Shown: positions 1-5,204, counted from the first letter of the stretch. The stretch: DNA of 5,204 bases from an uncultured Micrococcales bacterium (GCA_903915555.1 CAIWTL010000116.1:1-5204); one strand, 5' to 3'. Notes: generated by a model not told the origin, from the sequence alone. A program made the numbers and translations.

Positions 1-721
1 CATCCTTTCTCTTCACCACGGTGAAGGCACTGTCCGGCGCCGTTCCGCCTTCGGACAGGCCGAGGTAGTCGCCGTTGGGGTCGATGTTGCCGTCGAGCAC
101 CATGGCCCGCACCCGCTGGGGGTAGTGCAGCGCATAGACGTATCCGATGCGGGTCCCGTAACTCATCCCCCAGTAGGTGATCGTCTTCTCGCCCAGGGCT
201 CGGCGGATCCGGTCCATGTCGTGGGCCACATTGACCGTACCCATGTGCGGGACGACCCGCGGATTGCGCTTCTGGCACGCTGCGTTCGCTGTGCGAAGCT
301 GCCGCCACCCGGCGTCGCGGGCCTTTGCCCAGTCGACGGGACCGGAGTCCGGTCGCGGGAGCCAGGGCTGAGCACAGCCTCGCAGGGCGGGCTTCGACTG
401 CCCGACCCCACGGGGATCCCACGACACGATGTCGAAGGACCTGCGGATCTTCGGGCCGAGTTCATCGGCGACCCCGGCCACCATCCCGACACCGGTCCCA
501 CCGGGCCCGCCGGGGTTGAACAGCAAGGTCCCCTTCTTCTGACCGGTGGCGGGCATCTTGGCGACTCGGAGCCGGAAGGTGGCGCCGTGAGGTCGGTCGT
601 AGTCCCGCGGCACGGTCACCCAGGTGCACTGCGCCCCATCACACGGGCGCCAGGCGGCTGCGCCCCCGGTGTCCTGGGCGGGTAACGCCAAACCGGCGGC
701 GAGGACAGCTGCTTCGATCAT
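1..721 (-). CDS. Exported alpha/beta hydrolase, tripeptidyl-aminopeptidase-like (partial, 3' end outside window)
   Basis: Reading the minus strand from ATG at 721 gives 240 residues open to the left edge. I see the hallmarks of the alpha/beta hydrolases related to Streptomyces tripeptidyl aminopeptidase and SlpD/SlpE proteases: an oxyanion-loop segment FNPGGPGGTG at about residues 68-77, SWDPRGVG at 100-107, and the nucleophile elbow WGMSYGT at 184-190 with Ser187 as the likely catalytic serine, followed by VLDGNIDP. Full family members are around 450-550 residues, so the Asp and His of the triad and the C-terminal cap lie outside the window. By family these cleave short peptides from N-termini outside the cell. 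The N-terminus MIEAAVLAAGLALPAQ is hydrophobic and ends in an Ala-rich cleavage-like site, but it lacks the usual positive charges. An in-frame TAG four codons upstream rules out a longer start in this frame. Family call is firm; substrate is not known. Confidence 0.9.
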   Translation of the reverse strand, partial: MIEAAVLAAGLALPAQDTGGAAAWRPCDGAQCTWVTVPRDYDRPHGATFRLRVAKMPATGQKKGTLLFNPGGPGGTGVGMVAGVADELGPKIRRSFDIVSWDPRGVGQSKPALRGCAQPWLPRPDSGPVDWAKARDAGWRQLRTANAACQKRNPRVVPHMGTVNVAHDMDRIRRALGEKTITYWGMSYGTRIGYVYALHYPQRVRAMVLDGNIDPNGDYLGLSEGGTAPDSAFTVVKRKD

Positions 722-727
722 GAGGGC

Positions 728-733
728 AACCTA
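728..733 (-). promoter_or_regulatory. Possible -10 element for a leaderless hydrolase transcript
   Basis: On the minus strand TAGGTT matches the actinobacterial TAnnnT -10 pattern and lies 6 bases before the ATG at 721, which would place transcription start at or next to the start codon. No good Shine-Dalgarno sequence is properly spaced (a GGGAG lies 12 bases before the ATG), which suits a leaderless mRNA. No clear -35 is seen. The pattern is short and could be chance. Confidence 0.3.
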
Positions 734-862
734 CTCCCGAGTTCGGATTCAGCGGGTGACGGCCGAGACATCGACACCATGGGCCACATCCGCGGACAGG
801 GCCTGTGGGCGCTCGGCCTGGGGGGCGTCGCTACCGTGGGGACAGGTGCCGGCACCACCGCG

Positions 863-871
863 AGGGAGGGG
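863..871 (+). promoter_or_regulatory. Strong ribosome binding site fixing the 878 start
   Basis: AGGGAGGGG ends 6 bases before the ATG at 878, an ideal Shine-Dalgarno position. It decides against the in-frame upstream ATG at 779, which has no purine-rich site before it and would add a 33-residue Gly-rich stretch ahead of the hydrophobic protein. Confidence 0.7.
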
Positions 872-877
872 AATTCC

Positions 878-1453
878 ATGCTGATCCATGTGCTGACCGC
901 GGCCCCGACCCCGACGAGCGAGGGGGCCGCGATCGCCGAACTCATCGCCGCACTGGTGGTGTTGATCCTCTTGATGGCCCTGCTCGTCTTCGACCTGAAG
1001 TACATCCGGGACAGTCGCCGCCTCGCCAAGACGCTCGATCTGCCCAAGGGGCAGTGGCTCAGGCCGGTGAAGACACTGCTCTTCGATCCGACCGTCGAAC
1101 TGCTGGCCATCGGCGTCCTGCTCGGCACCGACCTGGTCCAGAACTGGGAGCATCTGGTGGCGGGCGCGCTCGGGGCGGCTCTCGGCGTGGCTGGCGGGCA
1201 CTACCGCTACCGCATCCAGTACGTCCGAGCCCTGCCGGAGTACCGGGCCATCGTCTTCGTGCGCAGCCGCGCGGAATACGTGGCGCTCACCATTCTTCTC
1301 CTGGCCAGCCTTGCGTCCGATCAGGATGAGATCCCCGTGGTGGGCCCGTTGACCCTGCTCATCACGTTCCTACTCGGCCTCGTACTCTTCGAGTCGATCG
1401 GCCGCGCCTGGTTCTCGTACCGCCGCTATCGGATGGACACGAGCGACGCGTGA
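878..1453 (+). CDS. Small multi-pass membrane protein, unknown function
   Basis: This encodes 191 residues; I do not recognise a named family with confidence. Hydrophobic segments are visible at about residues 18-39, 72-87, 93-107, 134-147 and 153-172, suggesting four or five membrane spans. Between spans 1 and 2 is a basic and amphipathic stretch (DLKYIRDSRRLAKTLDLPKGQWLRP, in two parts). After span 3 comes the charged run HYRYRIQYVRALPEYRAIVFVRSRAEY and then span 4. This Gly-rich span followed by a basic loop and an Arg-Ser segment loosely recalls CcdC-like (DUF1453) membrane proteins, but that is a weak resemblance. The tail is Arg/Tyr-rich and probably cytoplasmic. The gene is divergent from the hydrolase and convergent with the FUSC gene, so it is a single-gene unit. 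The coding call is supported by the strong ribosome site and GC-rich third positions. Confidence 0.82.
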   Translation: MLIHVLTAAPTPTSEGAAIAELIAALVVLILLMALLVFDLKYIRDSRRLAKTLDLPKGQWLRPVKTLLFDPTVELLAIGVLLGTDLVQNWEHLVAGALGAALGVAGGHYRYRIQYVRALPEYRAIVFVRSRAEYVALTILLLASLASDQDEIPVVGPLTLLITFLLGLVLFESIGRAWFSYRRYRMDTSDA

Positions 1454-1454
1454 C

Positions 1455-1469
1455 GACGCCCAGAGCGTC
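1455..1469. terminator. Short hairpin between convergent genes
   Basis: GACGC and GCGTC form a 5-bp stem around a 5-base loop, starting 2 bases after the plus-strand stop codon and lying 35 bases beyond the end of the minus-strand FUSC gene. There is no T-tract on either strand, so its role as a terminator for the 51-base convergent gap is weakly supported. Confidence 0.25.
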
Positions 1470-1504
1470 TCAGCCGGTTCCCCCCCGTCACCACCCGCGT
1501 CACC

Positions 1505-2575
1505 CTAGGAGGACCGGGTGGCCGGACCGGAGTCGTGAGTCGGCCCGGTGGGCTGGTGTGCACGCTGCCTGAACGGGTACACCACGGCGATCACCGCCAG
1601 CGCGACGGCCACTCCCAGCAGAGTGAAGCCCAATCGGGTCACGTCGGTCTGGATGATCGATGACCCCACGCCTTCCAGGAGCACGATGGCGGGCGTCAGG
1701 AACGTGACGAACTGCCAGTACGGCGCTCCGGGCCGCATGACCAGGACCATCGCGATGGTCATGAAGACCACGGCGAGCAGCACGACGACTGCGGTCCAGG
1801 GGATGACCAGAGCGACGATCATGGCGATGAAGAAGCCGGCCACAGTCCCGAGTGCGCGGTGGAGCGTCTTGGTGAGGGTGTCTGCGAAGCCGGGCTGCAG
1901 GATGACCACGATCGTCAGCAGGAACCACGATCCACCGTGCTGCAACTGCAGGAATGACACGAACCATGTCGCGGTACCGAGGACGATCGCCACTGTCCAC
2001 GCGAAGTACTGGGCCTGGCGGGCGGGCACGGGTTTCAGGGGGGGCTTGGGCGTGCTCTTCCCCATCAACTGCCCCACCAGGAGACCCCACAGCGCGGCGA
2101 GCAGACCGACCAGACCCGTGAGTGCGGCGTTCTGCCACACCCCGGCGTCACTCAGGATCGGGGTCGGTTGCGCGACGGTGAAGGCCAGGATCACCATCCC
2201 GGTGACGAGGCGTCCCGAGACTCCCCACCGTGCGGTCGACCCGTAGACAGCGGCGGCGGTGCCCACGACAGCGCCGGCGAGCCAGGGGTTGGCGGCGAAG
2301 CCGTAGCCCAGGGTGAGGAATATGCCCATGCCCACCGCCAACAGAAGACCCAGGGTGCGGCCGACGAACATCCCGACCATCCAGCCGCCGAGCGCAGCCA
2401 GGATCCACGTGTTGAGCACCGCGGCGTACCCGAGGGCGGCCAGGACGATGCCGGGGCCCATCACGCCGAGGATGACGCCCACCAGCATCCCGATCACCTT
2501 TTTGGCCGCGCCGCCCGAGGTCGGGGCCGCTGCCGAGGCGCCGGAGGAATCAGGCGTACTGGCAGGAGTGCTCAC
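1505..2575 (-). CDS. FUSC family membrane protein (aromatic acid exporter-like)
   Basis: This encodes 356 residues from GTG at 2575, with GGAG 8 bases upstream as ribosome site. A further in-frame start at 2665 would add 30 charged residues with no support. After a Ser/Ala/Pro-rich N-terminal tail of about 22 residues, two hydrophobic blocks follow: residues 25-175 with about six spans, and 188-335 with about six spans. They are split by a basic Pro-rich linker (KSTPKPPLKPVPARQAQ, about 173-189). The second block has the FUSC signature: TIVVILQPGF (about 221-230), then TLTKTLHRALGTVAGFF (233-249), further spans, and FLTPAIVLLEG (292-302). The family includes bacterial aromatic-acid efflux proteins (AaeB type) and fusaric acid resistance proteins, which move small aromatic acids outward. 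Many members carry a cytoplasmic domain between the two halves; here it is reduced to the short linker. Substrate cannot be read from the sequence. The gene is downstream of the YHYH gene on the same strand, 144 bases away. Confidence 0.85.
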   Translation of the reverse strand: MSTPASTPDSSGASAAAPTSGGAAKKVIGMLVGVILGVMGPGIVLAALGYAAVLNTWILAALGGWMVGMFVGRTLGLLLAVGMGIFLTLGYGFAANPWLAGAVVGTAAAVYGSTARWGVSGRLVTGMVILAFTVAQPTPILSDAGVWQNAALTGLVGLLAALWGLLVGQLMGKSTPKPPLKPVPARQAQYFAWTVAIVLGTATWFVSFLQLQHGGSWFLLTIVVILQPGFADTLTKTLHRALGTVAGFFIAMIVALVIPWTAVVVLLAVVFMTIAMVLVMRPGAPYWQFVTFLTPAIVLLEGVGSSIIQTDVTRLGFTLLGVAVALAVIAVVYPFRQRAHQPTGPTHDSGPATRSS

Positions 2576-2667
2576 GATGTGGTCTCCGGTTCTGTGGGCT
2601 GCCTGCACCTTAGCCCGGATCCACCGGCCCCCGGCGTTGCGAACGGCACTTTGCCGACCCACCACGT

Positions 2668-2735
2668 CCTACTGCGCGGTCGGCCCTACTGCGCGGTCGG
2701 CCCTACTGCGCGGTCGGCCCTACTGCGCGGTGGGC
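2668..2735. repeat. Four tandem copies of a 17-bp repeat overlapping the YHYH stop codon
   Basis: The unit CCTACTGCGCGGTCGGC (plus strand) occurs at 2668-2684, 2685-2701, 2702-2718 and 2719-2735. The first three copies are identical and the fourth differs by one base (GGTGGGC in place of GGTCGGC). The fourth copy contains the last codons and TAG of the YHYH gene, so the array appears to be built from the 3' end of that gene and lies between it and the FUSC gene. Each unit holds a TAG on the minus strand. Because 17 is not a multiple of three, the reading frame cycles through all phases every three units. It lies 93 bases from the FUSC start and could affect that gene's transcription, but no function is shown. 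Confidence 0.95.
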
Positions 2736-3730
2736 ATGGCGGTGGTCGGAGCCGTGTCAGCGGGCATGTGCGGCTTCCCACGGAAGCAGCCGATGGAGTA
2801 GGGGTACTCGTTGTTGAGGACGTAGTGGTAGATCCGCTGCATCTTGCCGTTGAACCTGACCCGGCCCACTCTGCCGTGACACTCGTCGAGTTGCGCATTG
2901 GTGATGACCTTGCCGTTCGCACCGCGCGGACCATAGACCCCGAAACCGTCCATGGCGTACCCGAGGAGCGGTGACCGCTTGCCGGGCTTGCCCTGCTTCA
3001 TGCACTTCCAGGAGTAGCCGTGATAGTGGTACTCCGTGTTGTACGGGTGGCCGAAACAGCGGTCGGTGGGAAGCGCCGCATTGGGGTCGTAGATGTTCAG
3101 GAGCGAGTCGGGAGCTGCCTCGATATGCCAGACCGCACCCGTGAGCGCCACGCCGGTCAAGAGGTCCGGGATGCAGTGGGGCTGTGCCGACATCTTGGGG
3201 CGGCGCGGCAGGTCGACCCGCAGACGATACGGCGCGACCGGGATCTCCGCGGCATTGGCGTAACCCTCGGCGGGGAGGGCCTCGTAATACTTGTAGGCAG
3301 CCGATCTCCGGGGAATCGGGAACGTTCCGATCCGATGATCCGGGATTCCGTTGCCCGTGAGTCGCCGAGTGGTCGGCGTGGTCGTGGACTGCATGATCGT
3401 GAAGGCGCTCTTCATCCTCACGGCTCCCGGCACCGTGGGGATCTTCGAGAGAACGACCTTGTTGTCGTTGTCCTGCACCCAAGGGGTCTCAGCAAGGGTG
3501 ATCTGGGTCGCCGGGATGCCGTACACCGGGCACGGCCAGATCGTGCCCTTGGCCGGCGCGTCGATCGGGGTTCCCGTTGGTGCGGTCCGCAGGAAGGGGG
3601 GCGCGCCGCTGCCATCCCAGCAGGCGTTCGCTGACGTCGAGCCGAGCACGACCAAGGCGGTCAGGCCGGCCACCAGGGTCAACGACCGCGCCGCCCACCT
3701 ACCGCGTCGGAAACTCCGGTTCGGCATCAT
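2720..3730 (-). CDS. Secreted YHYH-domain protein
   Basis: This encodes 336 residues from ATG at 3730; a second ATG at 3727 is equally possible. A run of six Gs (3736-3741) serves as ribosome site. The signal peptide is clear: a basic n-region (RSFRRGRWAARS), a hydrophobic core at about 17-30, and ANA-C with cleavage before Cys37. The site suits signal peptidase I; it is a poor lipobox because position -3 is Ala. The YHYH family block is unmistakable: NGIPDH (127-132), GVALTGAVWH (193-202), DRCFGHP (223-229), YHYHG (234-238), SPLLGYAMDGFGVYGP (253-268), LDECHGR (281-287), YHYV (301-304) and PYSIGCF (310-316). There are seven cysteines (37, 67, 186, 225, 243, 284, 315) and many histidines, consistent with an oxidised extracellular fold and possible metal binding. 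The biochemical role of the family is, to my knowledge, not settled. The C-terminal 20 residues are low-complexity Pro/Thr/Ala and run into the 17-bp repeat. Confidence 0.93.
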   Translation of the reverse strand: MMPNRSFRRGRWAARSLTLVAGLTALVVLGSTSANACWDGSGAPPFLRTAPTGTPIDAPAKGTIWPCPVYGIPATQITLAETPWVQDNDNKVVLSKIPTVPGAVRMKSAFTIMQSTTTPTTRRLTGNGIPDHRIGTFPIPRRSAAYKYYEALPAEGYANAAEIPVAPYRLRVDLPRRPKMSAQPHCIPDLLTGVALTGAVWHIEAAPDSLLNIYDPNAALPTDRCFGHPYNTEYHYHGYSWKCMKQGKPGKRSPLLGYAMDGFGVYGPRGANGKVITNAQLDECHGRVGRVRFNGKMQRIYHYVLNNEYPYSIGCFRGKPHMPADTAPTTAMPTAQ

Positions 3731-3769
3731 GTGGACCCCCCTCTCATGGTGAGTACCTGCCGCGTCTCG

Positions 3770-3797
3770 ACTCTACAGACGAAGAGACGGCTGTCGC
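3770..3797 (-). promoter_or_regulatory. Possible promoter of the YHYH gene
   Basis: On the minus strand GCGACA (3792-3797, four of six to TTGACA) is followed after 16 bases by TAGAGT (3770-3775, four of six to TATAAT and matching TAnnnT). Transcription would start near 3763, giving a leader of about 33 bases that contains the G-rich ribosome site. The consensus match is modest. Confidence 0.3.
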
Positions 3798-3835
3798 CCA
3801 CGGAGCCCCGAACACTCAGACTCGGAGCCGTCCCA

Positions 3836-3855
3836 GTTGCAGTCCTAGCTGCAAC
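3836..3855. terminator. Hairpin downstream of the 3889-4866 gene
   Basis: GTTGCAG and CTGCAAC form a perfect 7-bp inverted repeat around the 6-base loop TCCTAG, 33 bases after the stop codon of the minus-strand secreted protein and well upstream of the YHYH start. There is no T-tract, which is common for actinobacterial terminators. It would separate the two secreted-protein genes into different transcripts; a protein-binding palindrome is the alternative. Confidence 0.4.
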
Positions 3856-3888
3856 CGGTCGCGGGCACTATCGATGCCGACGCGACGC

Positions 3889-4866
3889 TCAGAATTCGAT
3901 GGTCGAGATGTAGTTCTGGCAGTCCAGGTTCGAGTTCTGCTGAACCGTGACTCGCATGGTGTATGACGAGGTGTTGGGGTTCGTCATGCTCACGTGCGTG
4001 CTGTTGGCGGGCGGATCGGGGCAGTAGCTGCCGGCTGGGGGCACCTTCGCGTTGTACGCGTCGAAGCCCCACGAGGCCATCCAACCCTCATCGCGGTAGT
4101 CGGCTGTGGTCTTGCACCCGCGCACCATGGCGGCCGAGGCCAACGGTTGCCAGGTGCCGGCGCTAGTGACGTCGACCAGGCTGGTGCCCCAGTTGTAGGT
4201 CCCGCCGACTGCGCAGGCGGTCACGACGGTGGGATTGCTCGATACGCCCCCCTGCGAGTAGACCCACAGATTCTTGCCCGGGGCGAGCAGACACTGCTGT
4301 AGCGCTGGGCCGCTGGATCTTCCGCTCGGGCCATAGATCATGGCTCGGCACGGGCTGAGGGCGGCATCGTCGATGAACAGTCGAGCATGGGCATACCGGC
4401 CCGCCTTCACGTCGTGGCTGTGGGCGTACCCAGCCTCCCGCTGGGAGGGGGATTCGGTCAGCCGGAAGGACACGCGCTTCTTGGTGGTGCGCGGCTTCGT
4501 CAGCTCCACGACATGGGTGCGATCACCCGCGGCCTCCCGGACGATCAGGGCCGCGTTGGGCGGATCCTTGACGAATCCGCTCGGGCCCCAGAGCGCGGCG
4601 AGATCCCGCAGGGAGATCGACCCCGCCTCGCGCTCCGGACGATCGGTGAACCACGTCACCCGTGTGCCCGCCGGCATGAACAGCCGGTGCCCTGTGCCCT
4701 CCTTGACCACCCTGCTGCTGCCAGCATCCAGTGAATAGAGGATCCCCGGCGTCTTCGACGTGGCCACGGGCGCCGCCTGCGGCGCAACGGCTGGGGTCCC
4801 CAGCGCCGGGGCGGTTGACGCGAACACGGCTGGCACCGCAAGAGCACCGGCCGCGACAGTAATCAA
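3889..4866 (-). CDS. Secreted protein of unrecognised family with DRPxRxAG/PPNAAL segment; start uncertain
   Basis: This encodes 325 residues from TTG at 4866, the only NTG near the 5' end of this frame (TAG lies seven codons upstream). The N-terminus TVAAGALAVPAVFASTAPALG is the core and cleavage region of a signal peptide, without the usual basic n-region. Two parts follow. Residues 40-140 have no cysteine and carry a distinctive stretch: MPAGTRVTWFTDRPEREAGS (64-83), then LAALWGPSGFVKDPPNAAL (89-107). I believe this DRPxRxAG plus PPNAAL pattern recurs in uncharacterised secreted proteins but cannot name a family. Residues 155-325 hold six cysteines (173, 192, 218, 251, 282, 316), consistent with three disulfides, and the sequence looks beta-rich with many Ser, Thr, Gly and Asn. 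No catalytic motif is visible. TTG has no Shine-Dalgarno site, while an ATG at 4880 in another frame lies one base-shift away, so the 5' end may carry a frameshift (see findings). Confidence 0.75.
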   Translation of the reverse strand: MITVAAGALAVPAVFASTAPALGTPAVAPQAAPVATSKTPGILYSLDAGSSRVVKEGTGHRLFMPAGTRVTWFTDRPEREAGSISLRDLAALWGPSGFVKDPPNAALIVREAAGDRTHVVELTKPRTTKKRVSFRLTESPSQREAGYAHSHDVKAGRYAHARLFIDDAALSPCRAMIYGPSGRSSGPALQQCLLAPGKNLWVYSQGGVSSNPTVVTACAVGGTYNWGTSLVDVTSAGTWQPLASAAMVRGCKTTADYRDEGWMASWGFDAYNAKVPPAGSYCPDPPANSTHVSMTNPNTSSYTMRVTVQQNSNLDCQNYISTIEF

Positions 4867-4942
4867 AGCAGTACAGTCATAATCCTACGTGACTCCGGTG
4901 AAGAAGGATGTGGCGTCCCAGTCGCCGATACGCGCGAGGAGT

Positions 4943-4962
4943 TCGTCTCGCACAGGAGACGA
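4943..4962. other. Hairpin TCGTCTC/GAGACGA
   Basis: TCGTCTC (4943-4949) and GAGACGA (4956-4962) form a perfect 7-bp stem around a 6-base loop; GTT and AAC just outside can add three pairs across a small bulge. It lies inside the short plus-strand ORF and upstream of the minus-strand secreted-protein gene, so it could be an RNA fold on either transcript or an operator. Confidence 0.4.
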
Positions 4963-5036
4963 GAACGGCAAGGGGGCTCGTCTTCGTCTGGCTCATCGGC
5001 GCCAAGACCTAGCGCCTCATAACTGCGGTGCCTCGT

Positions 5037-5082
5037 AACCGAGGGCCCGGTCCACGTTGGACCGGGCCCTCGGTTGTCTTGC
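5037..5082 (+). terminator. Strong intrinsic terminator-like hairpin
   Basis: AACCGAGGGCCCGGTCCA (5037-5054) pairs perfectly with its complement at 5058-5075 around the 3-base loop CGT, an 18-bp stem. On the plus strand the 3' arm ends in TT and is followed by GTCTTGC, a moderately T-rich tail; on the minus strand the following bases are not T-rich. It therefore best fits termination of a rightward transcript, yet no established plus-strand gene precedes it in this window. It might also block leftward read-through into the secreted-protein gene. Confidence 0.75.
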
Positions 5083-5097
5083 TGGTTGGTGATCAGG

Positions 5098-5185
5098 TGC
5101 AAGAACGTGTCACACGACTTTCAGATCGATGTCACTTCGCTTGCACTTCCGTGTCACTACGCCTGCATTTCGGTGTCGTTGTGCA
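5098..5185. repeat. Four degenerate 22-bp direct repeats
   Basis: Units start at 5098, 5120, 5142 and 5164. The core GTGTCAC recurs exactly every 22 bases: GTGTCAC at 5107, ATGTCAC at 5129, GTGTCAC at 5151, GTGTCGT at 5173. TGCA opens units 1, 3 and 4 (TTCA in unit 2), and CACTTCGCT or CACTACGCC closes units 2 and 3. The period is close to two helical turns, so equal protein sites would face the same side. Arrays of this kind occur at ends of some insertion sequences (IS21-type elements carry multiple terminal repeats) and in operators or origins. No transposase is in the window, so the assignment is open. Confidence 0.75.
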
Positions 5186-5204
5186 TTCAGGCCAGGAACC
5201 CAGG

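Larger units (their letters stand above)
4867..5204. other. 338-base region without a convincing gene, rich in DNA structure
   Basis: This holds the upstream region of the 3889-4866 gene, a 7-bp hairpin (4943-4962), a 5-bp hairpin (GGCGC/GCGCC, 4998-5016), a long terminator-like inverted repeat (5037-5075) and a 22-bp direct-repeat array (5098-5185). A 34-codon plus-strand ORF (4908-5012, ATG to TAG) begins directly after GAAGAAGG and ends 24 bases before the inverted repeat; its coding status is unproven. CATAAT at 4878-4883 could be a plus-strand -10, with GCGACA 19 bases further upstream as a poor -35. A minus-strand ORF of 79 codons runs through the inverted repeat and is probably not a gene over most of its length. 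Confidence 0.6.

Noticed and set aside
125..685. Plus-strand 186-codon frame opposite the hydrolase
   Set aside because: The minus strand here encodes clear hydrolase motifs; the plus frame is Gly/Pro/His-rich with no recognisable features.
779..877. Upstream in-frame ATG of the small membrane protein
   Set aside because: It has no ribosome site, while the ATG at 878 has an excellent one 6 bases away.
2644..2656. CGGCA/TGCCG stem-loop between the YHYH and FUSC genes
   Set aside because: Only a 5-bp stem with a 3-base loop and no T-tract on the minus strand; too weak to call a terminator.
2668..2735. CRISPR array
   Set aside because: The 17-bp copies are directly adjacent without spacers.
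2168..2974. Long plus-strand open frames opposite the FUSC and YHYH genes (also 1548-2246 and 2313-2801)
   Set aside because: They are shadows of genuine minus-strand genes: composition is Arg/Gly/His- or Thr/Arg-rich without domain motifs, and they cross gene borders and the 17-bp array.
4863..4868. CTT TGA on the minus strand, resembling the RF2 (prfB) programmed frameshift site
   Set aside because: The prfB mechanism shifts +1, which leads into the wrong frame here; joining the secreted-protein frame needs a -1 shift, and there is no slippery heptamer.
4863..5102. Minus-strand 79-codon ORF as an independent gene
   Set aside because: It runs through the 18-bp hairpin and has a low-complexity acidic/Pro-Ser composition; only its last residues are of interest as a possible start of the neighbouring gene.
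5098..5185. CRISPR array
   Set aside because: The repeats are degenerate, back to back, and have no unique spacers between them.

Overview
The window comes from a high-GC genome with actinobacterial character. Codons are strongly GC-rich at third positions, secreted proteins are abundant, and one promoter-like site looks leaderless. Genus and family cannot be fixed from this sequence. There is no rRNA, tRNA, CRISPR array or complete mobile element.

Layout, left to right. Positions 1-721 (minus) hold the N-terminal 240 residues of an exported alpha/beta hydrolase of the tripeptidyl-aminopeptidase-like family, cut by the window edge. Divergent from it, 878-1453 (plus) encodes a 191-residue multi-pass membrane protein of unknown function. 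It converges on 1505-2575 (minus), a FUSC-type (aromatic acid exporter-like) integral membrane protein. Next come 2720-3730 (minus), a secreted YHYH-family protein, and 3889-4866 (minus), a secreted two-part protein I cannot assign to a named family. The last 338 bases hold no convincing gene but are structured: small hairpins, a very strong terminator-like inverted repeat, and an array of 22-bp direct repeats reaching almost to the edge.

The three minus-strand genes from 4866 to 1505 lie in the same direction but are separated by 158 and 144 bases, so they may be separate transcription units. The two secreted proteins (YHYH and its upstream neighbour) are both exported and cysteine-containing, and may act together at the cell surface; that is inference from position and export signals only.

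The best leads are the 17-bp tandem repeat that includes the YHYH stop codon, the 22-bp-period repeat array at the right edge, the start or frameshift problem of the 3889-4866 gene, and the pairing of the two poorly known secreted proteins.
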